Assembly (NCBI GenBank): GCA_000710935.1
Contig: BAYV01000015.1
Coordinates: 124,001 to 188,000, forward strand
DNA length: 64,000 nt
DNA from: Iodidimonas nitroreducens
Lineage (GTDB): Bacteria; Pseudomonadota; Alphaproteobacteria; Sphingomonadales; Rhodothalassiaceae
Direction: 5' to 3'
Shown here: piece after piece, positions 9,634-18,948 of the stretch
How positions within the stretch are numbered: the stretch's first letter is position 1
How the letters are laid out: each line of letters starts with the position of its first letter
Position numbers and translations under genes: made by a program
Notes under the pieces: generated by a model
What the model saw: the letters and a program-made list of their open reading frames with translations, nothing else
Database searches by the model: none
What the model was told of the DNA's origin: nothing

Positions 9634-9655
9634 AAAAGGCCCAAAATGGGCTTTT
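9634..9655. other. terminator-like hairpin in the phaR leader
   Basis: The segment AAAAGGCCC-AAA-TGGGCTTTT can fold into a short stem with one bulged G, flanked by A and T runs, so it could act in either direction. It sits 33 bases before the phaR start. It may separate the phaR and phaC transcription units or modulate phaR expression. The stem is short, and the call is tentative. Confidence 0.3.
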
Positions 9656-9687
9656 GTCTTTCATTCATCCCCATAACAGGCAGTTTC

Positions 9688-10302
9688 ATGGCGCAAAAAA
9701 AATCCGATAGCGATCTTGTCATCATCAAGAAATACGCCAATCGTCGTCTTTATAATACCGAAACATCAAGCTACGTCACCCTTGATCATCTGGCGCAATT
9801 GGTGCGCGATGGCCGGGATTTCGTTGTGCGCGATGCCAAATCCGGCGATGATATCACGCGATCCGTGCTGACCCAGATCATTTTCGAGCAGGAAAGCCGG
9901 GGCCAGGAAATGCTGCCCATTCCTTTTCTGCGCCAGTTGATCGGTTTTTATGGCGATCGCCTGCAAACCATGGTGCCGGGCTATCTGCAATCATCGATGG
10001 AAAGCTTTTCGCAAAATCAGGATCGCATCCGCCAGGCCTTTGAGGGCAGCCTCAATCCGGTGCAAACCCTGTCGATCATGGATGAAGCCGCCCGCAAAAA
10101 CATGGCCGTTTTCGAGCAGGCCCTCAAGATGTTTAATCCCTTTGCGGAAAGCCAGGGCACGTCGAGCAGCCAAACCGGCGAGCCCAGTGGCGGTCAGGAG
10201 CAATCAGGCAAAACCACATCCGCCGCAGACAACAAGATTGATCATCTGGAACAGCAATTGGCCATGATGCAAAAACAGCTCGATGATATGCGCAGGAAAT
10301 AA
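9688..10302 (+). CDS. phaR: polyhydroxyalkanoate synthesis repressor
   Basis: DNA-binding PHB sensor-repressor. The first 60 residues carry the PHB_acc_N block IIKKYANRRLYNTETSSYV, which binds DNA, followed by the PHB_acc domain (about residues 65-110, containing LTQIIFEQESRG). The C-terminal 50 residues are Gln/Ser-rich and end in a short amphipathic helix. In characterised species PhaR binds PHB granules and leaves DNA when polymer is present, releasing phasin genes. An in-frame ATG at 9631 exists, but the conserved sequence starts at 9688 with AGG eight bases upstream. It is divergent from the PhaC-like gene. Confidence 0.94.
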   Translation: MAQKKSDSDLVIIKKYANRRLYNTETSSYVTLDHLAQLVRDGRDFVVRDAKSGDDITRSVLTQIIFEQESRGQEMLPIPFLRQLIGFYGDRLQTMVPGYLQSSMESFSQNQDRIRQAFEGSLNPVQTLSIMDEAARKNMAVFEQALKMFNPFAESQGTSSSQTGEPSGGQEQSGKTTSAADNKIDHLEQQLAMMQKQLDDMRRK

Positions 10303-10371
10303 AACCATGGCCCAGGCGGCCTTTTGCAGGGCATCGGATCGTTTCATGATGGCCTTATGGTCAAAGGCTTT

Positions 10372-11622
10372 ATGAGCCCGGCCTTTGTTTTGCTTTTATG
10401 CCTGTTCATCGATCTGGTGGGCTTTGGCATCATCCTGCCGATCCTGCCCTTTATCGTGCAATCCTTTGGCGGCGGCGAGATGACCGGCGGGCTTTTGTTC
10501 GGCATTTATGCGGGCATGGCGGCTTTAAGTGGTCCTTTATGGGGGCGGCTTTCTGATCGTATCGGGCGTAAGCGGGCCTTGATGATGACCCTGTTCGGGG
10601 CCGGGATTTCCTATGTGGTTTTAGGGCTGGCCCATTCCCTGCTCATGGTGTTTATCGCCCGCGCTTTATCCGGGGCAATGGCGGGAAATGTGGGGGTGGT
10701 GATGGCGGCGATGGCCGATCTCACCCCCAATGAAGGCCGAACCAAAGCCATGAGCATGATCGGCGTCAGCTTCGGCCTTGGCTTTGCCGCAGGGCCGGGG
10801 CTTGCTGCCCTTGTGGCGAGCTTTGCCGGAGCCGATGCTTTGGCATTATCCGCCTTTGCCGCCGCGGCTTTGAGCTTTACCGCCAGCATCCTGGCCCTCA
10901 CCCGCCTGCCATCGGATTCCGCCCGGCATGATCCCGCCCACGCTGATTCCAACCGCCCGGATTCTTCCCGCCATGATGATGAGCAGATCATTCGCTCTCG
11001 CCGCTTTCTTGATTTTCTGCGCGGCCCGGAAAAGGGGCTTTTGATGCTGCAATTCGTGATCGCCTCTGCGGCCCAAAGCATGATCTTTGCCATGTCGGGC
11101 TTTTGGGCCAATGCGGTATGGGGCTGGAACGAACGGCAGGTGGGCTTTTTGATGATGAGCGTGGGCCTTGTGGTGGCGTTTCTCCAAGCCTTCGTCGTGG
11201 CCCGGCTGGCTGACCGCTATGGCGAAATCCGCACCTATATGATCGCCTTATCGGCCAGCATCACTGGCTGCATCATGGTTTTGACCCTGCCCCAGCATCT
11301 GATCGCCGTGCTCATCGCCTTTCCCCTGATGATGGGAGGATTAACCCTCTATTTCCCGGTTTTGAACAGTTTGGTCTCCCAGCGCAATGCCGCCCATGTG
11401 CAGGGCGCGGCTTTGGGGCTGGCCAATGGCTTTTCGGCTATCGGCCGGGTGATCGGCCCCACATTAGGCGGCGGGCTGATGATGCTTTATGGCCCTAAAG
11501 CTCCCTTTTTCGCCGCCATGGGCTTTACCTCATTGGGGGTTTTATGGGCCATTCGCGAAATCAGGCGGGTGCCCCGCGCGCCGTCTCCACCGCGCCGGCG
11601 ATCCAGGAAGACAGGTCTTTAG
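10372..11622 (+). CDS. MFS transporter, TetA-like drug exporter
   Basis: Twelve-helix major facilitator (about 416 residues). Motif A GRLSDRIGRKR lies in the loop after helix 2, and the opening 'FIDLVGFGIILPILPFIV' is the signature of the TetA/multidrug proton antiporter group (DHA1). The central loop (about residues 185-205) is unusually rich in His, Asp and Ser. Starts at 10324 and 10357 are also possible; I choose 10372 because AAAGG precedes it and the hydrophobic core starts directly. Its end overlaps the convergent lipoprotein gene by 62 bases, which places its basic, Pro/Arg-rich C-terminal tail in antisense to that gene's 3' end. The substrate is unknown. Confidence 0.82.
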   Translation: MSPAFVLLLCLFIDLVGFGIILPILPFIVQSFGGGEMTGGLLFGIYAGMAALSGPLWGRLSDRIGRKRALMMTLFGAGISYVVLGLAHSLLMVFIARALSGAMAGNVGVVMAAMADLTPNEGRTKAMSMIGVSFGLGFAAGPGLAALVASFAGADALALSAFAAAALSFTASILALTRLPSDSARHDPAHADSNRPDSSRHDDEQIIRSRRFLDFLRGPEKGLLMLQFVIASAAQSMIFAMSGFWANAVWGWNERQVGFLMMSVGLVVAFLQAFVVARLADRYGEIRTYMIALSASITGCIMVLTLPQHLIAVLIAFPLMMGGLTLYFPVLNSLVSQRNAAHVQGAALGLANGFSAIGRVIGPTLGGGLMMLYGPKAPFFAAMGFTSLGVLWAIREIRRVPRAPSPPRRRSRKTGL

Positions 11623-12262
11623 TCATCTCATCAAGGGCGGCATTATAGGCCGCCACGATATCATCGGGCTGGTTTGATGCCGCCGGATGGCTCGCCTTGA
11701 AATGGCGGCTGCCCAAAAGATCGGATGACAAGGCATCCACAAGGCTTGCCAGCAGCGTGATTTCGATGGTCAATCCATCGGATGTCCTGTGCGCATCGAA
11801 GCGGCGCAGATCCATTCGCAGCCGATAATCCACCGGCAGATCGATATTGAAATTGCCCACCGCATCCAAAGCCGGACCATTATCGATGGAGCGCGCCAGA
11901 TAACGCTGCAATAATTGCGGTGTGCGCTCCTCCCAGCGGGCATCGGCCAGATATTCAAATCGGCGATTATCCCGGCTGATGGCAATGCGCACCGTATCCA
12001 GCGCCCCCGATAGCTGCGGTTCTTCGATATAGATCAGCGGCACTCCACCCCGTTCATCCGATAAAAGGGGCAAAGGGTCCAGCCCGTAAATCGCCAAAGG
12101 CGGCCCGCTTGGCCCTAAATTCACCAGCCCGCCGCAGCCCGAAAGCCCCGCCATGATCCCAAGGCCCATGAAAAGCCGGGCAAGGCCCTTGGCCGATGAA
12201 AGCCCATGGCGATGGCGCTTGCCAAGATCTTTTTCATGATGGCCCAAAATGCCCATGATCAT
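11561..12262 (-). CDS. ABC-type transport auxiliary lipoprotein (Mla/PqiC-like)
   Basis: A 233-residue lipoprotein. A hydrophobic stretch ends in the lipobox LSGC (cysteine near residue 43), so the true start may be an internal Met or the protein has a long n-region. The body resembles the ABC_trans_aux / PqiC family that accompanies MCE transporters at the outer membrane. It is the last gene of the four-gene MCE operon and overlaps the mlaD-like stop by ATGA, so it is almost certainly translated with it. Its 3' end overlaps a convergent MFS gene by 62 bases. Confidence 0.82.
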   Translation of the reverse strand: MIMGILGHHEKDLGKRHRHGLSSAKGLARLFMGLGIMAGLSGCGGLVNLGPSGPPLAIYGLDPLPLLSDERGGVPLIYIEEPQLSGALDTVRIAISRDNRRFEYLADARWEERTPQLLQRYLARSIDNGPALDAVGNFNIDLPVDYRLRMDLRRFDAHRTSDGLTIEITLLASLVDALSSDLLGSRHFKASHPAASNQPDDIVAAYNAALDEMTKDLSSWIAGAVETARGAPA

Positions 12263-13206
12263 TTTTCATCCCCCCGATATTCGGGCTGTTGCCCACCAAA
12301 AAGCGCCTCGATCGGGCGATCTTCAAATTTCTGAACCACCATATTGAGCCGCATGGTCAGCCGCCGCAGATCGCCGATCATCCGGGCCACTTCGGGCAGG
12401 CCGGTATTCACAAAGCGCGAAACGCCCTCGCGATTATCGGCCACTAAAAGCGTCAGTTCATCGGCCAGGGCATCTGCTGATCGGGCCATTTCCGCAGCGT
12501 CTGCAAAGGTGCCGCGCACTTCATTTTGCATCAGGCCATCGGTGGTTTCGGCCAATCTGGTAAAAGCCTGAGCGGTTTGTTGAAAATCACGCACAGCTTC
12601 ATCCACCCGCACCAGAACGGCATCGATTCCATCGGCCCGGGCGGCCAGTTCGCCACTCAGCATTTCGATATTTTGCAAGATATTGGCGACCCGCATTTGG
12701 GTATCCGGCCCCAAAAGCTGCTTGATATTATTGACCACCAAAATGGCTTCATTGATCAGATTGGGCGCTTCTTCAAAAACCTGCTGAATAGGCGAGCGTT
12801 CCGAGGGGATTTCCGCCAGTTCGCGGCCTTCCAGCGGTTTGATATCCTCGCCTTCCTGACCGCCGCTGATCTGCACGAAGGCGATGCCGGTAAAGCCCTG
12901 CAATTCAAGGCGGGCCATACTGCCATCCAAAATCGGCACATCAGATTCGATCCGCACCAAAACCCGCACTTTCGATGGATCAGCGCGGGGGATCGAAATA
13001 TCCAGAACCGACCCCACGGGAACCCCATTCAGCCGCACCGCGCTGCCTTCGTTCAAGCCCGCGACCGAACCCTCGAAAAAAATTTCATAGCGGGTATATT
13101 GCTGATCCACATCAACCTTGGCCAGCCAGATGACAAAGGCAAAAAGCCCCGCGATCATCAAAAGCATGAAAAGGCCGATAAGCAGATGATGTGCGCGTGT
13201 CTCCAT
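12259..13206 (-). CDS. mlaD: MlaD-family MCE protein
   Basis: A 315-residue periplasmic substrate-binding component of an Mla-type ABC lipid transporter. It has one N-terminal membrane helix (residues 8-28), then an MCE domain (about 38-115, with AGLNEGSAVRLNGVPVG) and a long helical C-terminal part with heptad-like spacing. MCE proteins form hexameric rings that carry phospholipids between membranes. It is translated after the ATPase gene (73-base gap) and before the lipoprotein (ATGA overlap). It is longer than E. coli MlaD (183 residues) and resembles the alphaproteobacterial form with an extended helical tail. Confidence 0.9.
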   Translation of the reverse strand: METRAHHLLIGLFMLLMIAGLFAFVIWLAKVDVDQQYTRYEIFFEGSVAGLNEGSAVRLNGVPVGSVLDISIPRADPSKVRVLVRIESDVPILDGSMARLELQGFTGIAFVQISGGQEGEDIKPLEGRELAEIPSERSPIQQVFEEAPNLINEAILVVNNIKQLLGPDTQMRVANILQNIEMLSGELAARADGIDAVLVRVDEAVRDFQQTAQAFTRLAETTDGLMQNEVRGTFADAAEMARSADALADELTLLVADNREGVSRFVNTGLPEVARMIGDLRRLTMRLNMVVQKFEDRPIEALFGGQQPEYRGDEK

Positions 13207-13279
13207 CAGATATCTCTTTCAAGCTCGGATAACAAAGCCGGCCAAAGCAGCAGGAAAAGCCGACAAACGAGCCCCGAAT

Positions 13280-14095
13280 TCAGCGCCCACGGGCTTTTTG
13301 CGCCGCGCGGGATCGGGGGCCATGGAAATAGTCTTTCACCCAAGGGTGATCATAGGCAAGCAATTCATCCACAGTACCGGTGACGATCACCTTTTTTTCC
13401 GCAAGAACGGCAATCCGGTCACAGCTTGTGAACAGGGTATCGAGATCATGGGTCACCAAAAAAACAGTGAGCCCCAAAGTATCGCGCAAAGACAGGATCA
13501 TTTCATCAAAAGCCGCAGCCCCGATGGGATCAAGCCCGGCGGTGGGTTCATCCAGAAACACCAGATCGGGATCAAGGGCCAGGGCCCGGGCCAAACCCGC
13601 CCGGCGCTTCATGCCCCCTGATATTTCCGATGGATATTTCGGCCCGGCATGGGCCGCCAGCCCCACCATGGCAATTTTATAGGCGGCGATTTCCTTCATC
13701 AGGCGGGGCGAAAGATCGAAATATTCGCGCAAGGGCACCTGCACATTCTGCGCCACGGTGAGGGATGAAAACAGCGCCCCTTCCTGAAACAAAACGCCCC
13801 ATTCCCCGCGCGCTTCCTTCATTTCCTGTCGGCTCAGGCCCGCCTGATCCCGGCCAAAAACCTTGATCTTTCCGGCATTGGGCTTATGCAGGCCGATGAT
13901 CGAATGCAGCAAAACCGATTTGCCGGTGCCCGATCCCCCCACCACGCCGAGAATTTCCCCGCGCCTGAGATCAAGATCCAGACCATCATGGACCACAAGG
14001 CTGCCAAATTGATTGCGCAGGCCACGCACGGAAACAACCAGATCATCATCTGGCGCATTCTCATTGGATTTCAGGCTCTTGTCCTCAGGCATCAC
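13280..14095 (-). CDS. mlaF: MlaF-type ABC transporter ATPase
   Basis: Cytoplasmic ATPase of the Mla-type lipid transporter, 271 residues. Walker A GGSGTGKS is at residues 53-60, the signature SEISGGMKRR begins near 156, Walker B LVFLDEP with the catalytic Glu at about 183, and the switch histidine is in LVTHD. The 'GGMKRR' form of the signature is typical of MlaF/Ttg2A ATPases. The start overlaps the permease stop by ATGA, and the gene precedes mlaD. The C-terminal tail is basic. Confidence 0.94.
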   Translation of the reverse strand: MMPEDKSLKSNENAPDDDLVVSVRGLRNQFGSLVVHDGLDLDLRRGEILGVVGGSGTGKSVLLHSIIGLHKPNAGKIKVFGRDQAGLSRQEMKEARGEWGVLFQEGALFSSLTVAQNVQVPLREYFDLSPRLMKEIAAYKIAMVGLAAHAGPKYPSEISGGMKRRAGLARALALDPDLVFLDEPTAGLDPIGAAAFDEMILSLRDTLGLTVFLVTHDLDTLFTSCDRIAVLAEKKVIVTGTVDELLAYDHPWVKDYFHGPRSRAAQKARGR

Positions 14096-15279
14096 CAGCC
14101 GATCGTTGTAAAGAAAATGGCAAAAAAGGCATCGAGCACGATAACCAGAAAAATCGATTCCACCACCGCCGTTGTGGTATTTTGACCCAAAGATTCCGCC
14201 GTGCCCTTGGCGCTCAGCCCTTGAAAACAGCCACTGATCGAAATCACTCCGGCAAAAAACACCGATTTGATGAGGCCGATATAAAGCTCGCTCAATAAAG
14301 ACAGATCGCCCATCCGGTTGAGAAATTGAAAAGGCGCGATATCCAGAGTCACCCAGGCCATCAACCCGCCGCCCAAAAGCCCCATCACATCGGCAAAAAA
14401 GGTGAGCAGGGGCAAAACCAGCGCCATGGCCACGAAACGCGGCAAAACCAGCACATCAATGGGGCTGATCCCTAAGGTTTTGAGGGCCGCCACTTCTTCG
14501 CGCATGACCATCGATCCGATCTGCGCGGCAAAGGCACTGCCCGAACGCCCGGCAACGATGATCGAGGTGAGCAGAACCCCCAATTCCCGCAAGACCCCGA
14601 TGCTGACCATATCCACAACCAGAATTTCAGCCCCGAATTGTCGCAATTGCACCGCGCCCTGATTAACGATCACCGCCCCGATGAGGAAGGAAATCAGCCC
14701 CACAATGGGCAGGGATCTCAGGCCCACCACCTCCATCTGATGAACCAGCGGATTGAGCCGAATGCGCGAGGGATTGAGGATGGAATCGAGAATGCGGGCA
14801 AAAACATTGCCCAGAAACGACAGCAAAGCGCCAAAATTGGTCACCAATGACACCGTAGCCAGCCCGATTTCCTCGATTAATTTGAGCAGACCCGGCTCTT
14901 CGGGGGGTTCGATATCGCACGCCACATTGCTTTTGATGATCTGGGCAAGGATCCGTTTCTGGCGCTCATCCCGAAAGCGGAAATCAACGGTGATCTCATC
15001 TTTCTCCAATTGGGTTTGCAGGCGATATAAAAGCCACGCCCCCACCGTATCGAGCCCGGTCAAAGCCGTGAGGTCGATCTCCGCCTTGCTTTGGGTCATC
15101 GGTTTCACACCGGCAACGATCTCTTCCAATGCATTGGCCTGCGCAATCACCCAACGCCCACAGGCCACAAGGCGCAAAACATCGCCCCGCCCATCCAGAT
15201 CAAGGCCGGGACGATCAGCACTGAGACGATCATGATCCTGATTTTCAGCGCTGGGCGCAACTCTGTCCATGGAACTCAC
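14092..15279 (-). CDS. mlaE: MlaE-type permease with N-terminal STAS domain
   Basis: Membrane permease of the Mla-type ABC system, 395 residues. The first 130 residues form a STAS-like domain (LTALTGLDTVGAWLLY), which in other bacteria is the separate protein MlaB. Residues about 140-395 are the MlaE permease, with the family blocks LPIVGLISFLIGAVI, VLRELGVLLTSIIVAGR and SGSAFAAQIGSMVMREE. It is the first gene of the operon and overlaps mlaF by four bases. The fusion explains why no mlaB is present. Confidence 0.93.
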   Translation of the reverse strand: MSSMDRVAPSAENQDHDRLSADRPGLDLDGRGDVLRLVACGRWVIAQANALEEIVAGVKPMTQSKAEIDLTALTGLDTVGAWLLYRLQTQLEKDEITVDFRFRDERQKRILAQIIKSNVACDIEPPEEPGLLKLIEEIGLATVSLVTNFGALLSFLGNVFARILDSILNPSRIRLNPLVHQMEVVGLRSLPIVGLISFLIGAVIVNQGAVQLRQFGAEILVVDMVSIGVLRELGVLLTSIIVAGRSGSAFAAQIGSMVMREEVAALKTLGISPIDVLVLPRFVAMALVLPLLTFFADVMGLLGGGLMAWVTLDIAPFQFLNRMGDLSLLSELYIGLIKSVFFAGVISISGCFQGLSAKGTAESLGQNTTTAVVESIFLVIVLDAFFAIFFTTIGW

Positions 15280-15376
15280 GGTTTATCCATTTTCGGTGCC
15301 ATGAAACGAGCTTAGCGCGCCCAGCCGATATTTCCAATGCAGCAGTTGCCCGCCGCATCATTCCTTCATCCGCCGA

Positions 15377-16594
15377 TCAGCGATTGGCCCCGGTGTGCTG
15401 CACCGCTTCAAGCTTGGCGATCTGATTGCGATGCACCTCATCAGGGCCATCGGCCAAGCGCAGGGTGCGGGCCTGCGCATAGGCATAGGCAAGGCCGAAA
15501 TCATCCGAAACCCCGCCGCCACCATGGGCCTGGATCGCCCAATCGATCACCTCGCACGCCATATTGGGGGCGGCCACCTTGATCATGGCGATTTCCTTTT
15601 TCGCCAGCTTATTGCCCACCTCATCCATCATCCAGGCGGCTTTCAGGGTCAAAAGCCGGGCGCTATCGATGCGGATGCGGGCATCGGCAATGCGTTCCGA
15701 CCAGATGCTTTGGCGCAAAACCGGCTTGCCAAAAGCTTCGCGGGCGGCAAGACGGGTGCACATTTTTTCCAGCGCGCGTTCTGCCAAACCGATCAGCCGC
15801 ATACAATGATGAATCCGCCCCGGTCCCAAACGGCCCTGAGCGATTTCAAAGCCCCGGCCCTCACCCAAAAGCATATGATCGGCGGGCACCCGCACATTGG
15901 TGAAGGTCATTTCCGCATGGCCATGGGGGGCATCATCATAGCCAAAAACCGGCAGCATCCGCTTCACCTCAACGCCGGGCGCATCCATCGGCACCAGAAT
16001 CATCGATTGCTGGCGATAGGGATCGCTGTGATCAGGCGATGATTTACCCATGAAGATCAATATTTTGCAGCGGGGATCGCCAGCACCCGATGTCCACCAT
16101 TTGCGGCCATTGATCACATAATGATCGCCATCACGCAGGATGCTGGATTGAATATTGCGGGCATCGGATGAAGCCACATCGGGTTCTGTCATCGCAAAGG
16201 CGGAGCGGATTTCGCCAGCCAAAAGCGGCTTCAGCCAGCGTTCCTGCTGGGCGGGCGTGCCATAGCGTGTCAGCACCTCCATATTGCCGGTATCGGGCGC
16301 CGAGCAATTAAACACTTCGGATGCAAAGAACGAGCGGCCCATTTCTTCGGCCAAAGGGGCATAATCGAGATTGGTTAAACCGGCCCCCTGATCGCTTTCG
16401 GGCAGGAATAAATTCCACAGCCCTGCGGCCTTCGCCTTGTCTTTCAGCTCTTCGATGATCGCCAAAGGCTGCCAGCGATCACCGCTCGCCACTTCGGCAA
16501 ACATATCGGCTTCACGCGGATAATAATGCGCATCCATGAACGCGCGCAGGCGGGCGAGAATATCCTTGCAACGGGGCGAATAGGCAAAATCCAT
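15377..16594 (-). CDS. acyl-CoA dehydrogenase (ACAD10/11-like)
   Basis: FAD enzyme that introduces a 2,3-double bond into an acyl-CoA, 405 residues. The flavin/substrate block [14 protein letters not shown] and the C-terminal segment containing [15 protein letters not shown] are typical. The overall pattern, with an N-terminal helical domain and [11 protein letters not shown]-like motif (here [16 protein letters not shown]), matches the ACAD10/11 subgroup that handles long or branched or hydroxylated acyl-CoAs. The substrate is not determinable here. It is a single gene on the minus strand between the Mla operon and the aromatic fusion gene, and it lies downstream of that gene's terminator. 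Confidence 0.9.
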   Translation of the reverse strand: MDFAYSPRCKDILARLRAFMDAHYYPREADMFAEVASGDRWQPLAIIEELKDKAKAAGLWNLFLPESDQGAGLTNLDYAPLAEEMGRSFFASEVFNCSAPDTGNMEVLTRYGTPAQQERWLKPLLAGEIRSAFAMTEPDVASSDARNIQSSILRDGDHYVINGRKWWTSGAGDPRCKILIFMGKSSPDHSDPYRQQSMILVPMDAPGVEVKRMLPVFGYDDAPHGHAEMTFTNVRVPADHMLLGEGRGFEIAQGRLGPGRIHHCMRLIGLAERALEKMCTRLAAREAFGKPVLRQSIWSERIADARIRIDSARLLTLKAAWMMDEVGNKLAKKEIAMIKVAAPNMACEVIDWAIQAHGGGGVSDDFGLAYAYAQARTLRLADGPDEVHRNQIAKLEAVQHTGANR

Positions 16595-16701
16595 GATATG
16601 CGATCCTCAAAGCCATGTGACTGTCCCCATTATCGGCCCTGCCCGCCGGGAAAGCCACCGCCAAAAACCGGAGCCTTTTCTATAATTCCATCCCCCCGCA
16701 A

Positions 16702-16738
16702 AAAAACCGGTCGGCGCAAGGCGCACCGGCCGGTTTTT
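16702..16738 (-). terminator. Rho-independent terminator of the pheA-aro fusion gene
   Basis: Read on the minus strand, AAAAACCGG-CCGG... pairs with a GC-rich return arm ending CCGGTTTTTTT, giving a stem of about 13 pairs with small imperfections around a short loop and a run of seven T. It starts about 30 bases after the fusion gene stop. Confidence 0.8.
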
Positions 16739-16766
16739 ATCTGTGATCAATCTGCCCCGGCCCTGA

Positions 16767-18869
16767 TCAGGCCAGTTCTTCCATCATCTGTTCAAACATC
16801 GGGAAGGTGAGTGCCTGCGGGCCATCCGACAAGGCTTCTTCCGGCTTGGGATGGAATTCCACGATCAGGCCATCCGCGCCCACGGCTTTGGCCGCCCGCG
16901 CCATGGGGATCACCATATCACGCCGCCCCACCGCATGGCTGGGATCAACGATCACCGGCAGATGGCTCATTTGCTTGAGCAAAGGCACCGCAGACAGATC
17001 GAGGGTATTGCGGGTCGCCGGCTCGAAGGTGCGGATGCCCCGTTCACACAAAATCACCTGCTGATTGCCTTCCGACAGAATATATTCCGCCGCCTGCAAT
17101 AATTCATCGAGGGAGGCCATCATGCCGCGCTTCAAAAGCACCGGGCGATGGGTCCGCCCCACCAGTTTCAACAGCGGGAAATTCTGCATATTGCGCGCCC
17201 CGATCTGCAAGATATCGGAGTGTTTGGCAACCTCGAGCACCTGATCGGTGGACAGCACTTCCGTTACAATCGGCAGGCCATGGCGATCCCCCGCCTGTTT
17301 CAAAAGATCGAGCCCTTCAAAGCCCATGCCCTGAAAGCTATAGGGATTGGTGCGGGGCTTGAAACAGCCGCCGCGTAAAAGTGTGGCCCCATTCGCCCGC
17401 ACATGTTCGGCACAGGCCATCACCTGCTCTGCCGATTCCACCGAGCACGGCCCGGCAATCACCGTGAAGCCTTTGCCGATGCTGGCCGATCCCACATGGA
17501 TGACCGTATCATCGGGCTTATGCTGACGGCTGGCGAGCTTCCAGCCCTTGGGCGCAGCCGCCACCGGGGCGGCATCGGCTTTAGCCTTTTCCGGGGCCTT
17601 TTTGGTGGCGATTTTTGCGGCTTTCCCCGCTGCCAGATCCACCGCCTGCACATCATGGCGCAATTGATCGGGCGATATTTCGGTGGGGGCCACATCTTCG
17701 GAGGGATAGCAGCCGAGCACTTTCAAAAAGCGCGTGCGCCGGGCCAGATCATCGAGGGCAGCGCGGACCTCGCTATCGCGGGCATTACCCAGAAGGTCGA
17801 TATAGAAAAGCTCTTCCCATGGATTGCCATGGAGGGGACGGGATTCGAGCTTGAGCATATTGATCCCATGATTGCGGAAGACCAACAGGGCATCCACCAA
17901 GGCCCCGGGCTTTTGATCCACCGAAAGCACCAGCGTGGTTTTGGCGGGCACGCTTTCGGGTACAATGGCAGGGGTGCGCGCCACAATGATGAAGCGGGTG
18001 TGATTCTGGCGCTGATTGGCCAGATCGCTTTTAATGTCATATAAACCCCATAGCGCCCCGGCTTCACGCGAGCCAATGGCCGCCGCTTCAGGGCCGGCAT
18101 CCGCCACCCGCTCCATGGCGTGGGATGTGCTTTCGCAATAAACGATTTCCACATCGCCAAGACGGGCGAGGAAATGGCTGCATTGGGCATGCACCTGCGG
18201 ATGCACATAAAGGGCTTTGATCTGCTCGATCTTCTGATCGGGATCGGCGGCGAGCAGGCAATGCTCGATCTTGTGCGTCACCTCACCCACGATGGAAAGA
18301 CCGGTGTGCTGCAACAGATCATACACATCATTGATGCTGCCTGATGTGGAATTTTCGATGGGCAGAACGGCATAATCCGCCTCGCCGCTTTCGGCCTTTT
18401 TGAAAACGCCATCAAAAGTATCGCAGCCCAGTTCCACGATCTTACCTGCCCGCCGAGCAAAATATTTCTGGCACGCCGCCTGACTATAAGACCCCGCCCC
18501 GCCAAGAAACGCCACCCGCTTGAGCTTGCTGCCATCCTCGGCATTTTCCCGGGCATGCAGGCTCGCCTGCTGCAACAAAACCGAATCCTCGATAATGCCC
18601 TGAAACAATTTTGTTACCAGATGCGCATCAAGCCCCAGATCACGGCCCCGGCGGATCATCGACACAAGGCTTTTGCGTTCCTGGGATGTATCGCGCACCG
18701 GTTGGCCGCTTTGCTGTTTGGTTTCGGCGACTTTGAGGCTTAAACCGCGCCGGGTGGCCAAAAGCTCCAGCAGCTTTTGATCGACATCTGAAATTCTGGC
18801 GCGGGTATCATCCAGCCCAATGCTCGCATTTTTGCCGTGGACTGGCTCTTTCGTGGATGGCGTGCTCAT
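16767..18869 (-). CDS. fused chorismate mutase / prephenate dehydratase / ACT / DAHP synthase
   Basis: A 700-residue multidomain enzyme. Residues about 18-105 are an AroQ-type chorismate mutase. Residues 116-300 are prephenate dehydratase, with the catalytic TRF at 291-293. Residues 310-385 are an ACT domain carrying the Phe-binding motifs GALV (322-325) and ESRP (342-345). A Lys/Ala/Pro-rich linker spans about 390-455. Residues 465-700 are a type I-beta (KDOPS-like) DAHP synthase, with AGPCSVES at 472-479 and [12 protein letters not shown] from 503. One chain therefore holds the first shikimate step and the two steps from chorismate to phenylpyruvate, with feedback by Phe expected. There is no frameshift between the parts. 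It is preceded by a Phe-rich leader with an attenuator and followed by a strong terminator, so it is monocistronic. AAGGA lies 11 bases before the ATG. Confidence 0.93.
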   Translation of the reverse strand: MSTPSTKEPVHGKNASIGLDDTRARISDVDQKLLELLATRRGLSLKVAETKQQSGQPVRDTSQERKSLVSMIRRGRDLGLDAHLVTKLFQGIIEDSVLLQQASLHARENAEDGSKLKRVAFLGGAGSYSQAACQKYFARRAGKIVELGCDTFDGVFKKAESGEADYAVLPIENSTSGSINDVYDLLQHTGLSIVGEVTHKIEHCLLAADPDQKIEQIKALYVHPQVHAQCSHFLARLGDVEIVYCESTSHAMERVADAGPEAAAIGSREAGALWGLYDIKSDLANQRQNHTRFIIVARTPAIVPESVPAKTTLVLSVDQKPGALVDALLVFRNHGINMLKLESRPLHGNPWEELFYIDLLGNARDSEVRAALDDLARRTRFLKVLGCYPSEDVAPTEISPDQLRHDVQAVDLAAGKAAKIATKKAPEKAKADAAPVAAAPKGWKLASRQHKPDDTVIHVGSASIGKGFTVIAGPCSVESAEQVMACAEHVRANGATLLRGGCFKPRTNPYSFQGMGFEGLDLLKQAGDRHGLPIVTEVLSTDQVLEVAKHSDILQIGARNMQNFPLLKLVGRTHRPVLLKRGMMASLDELLQAAEYILSEGNQQVILCERGIRTFEPATRNTLDLSAVPLLKQMSHLPVIVDPSHAVGRRDMVIPMARAAKAVGADGLIVEFHPKPEEALSDGPQALTFPMFEQMMEELA

Positions 18870-18890
18870 GATCTGTGGTGTCCTTCACAT

Positions 18891-18920
18891 AAAAAAACCT
18901 CCCGGGGGTTCCGGGAGGTT
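18891..18920 (-). terminator. attenuator terminator upstream of the pheA-aro fusion gene
   Basis: On the minus strand AACCTCCCGG (18920-18911) pairs perfectly with CCGGGAGGTT (18905-18896) around a five-base loop, and the stem runs into a seven-T tract. It lies between the leader peptide stop and the structural gene start, 22 bases before the ATG. The placement is that of an amino-acid attenuator. Confidence 0.9.
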
Positions 18921-18948
18921 TGCTCGTTTCAAAGATGCTGTGTGCTGA

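Noticed and set aside
16700-16740. Hairpin before the acyl-CoA dehydrogenase considered as its regulatory element
   Set aside because: Its T tract is on the minus strand directly after the fusion gene stop, so it is better explained as that gene's terminator.
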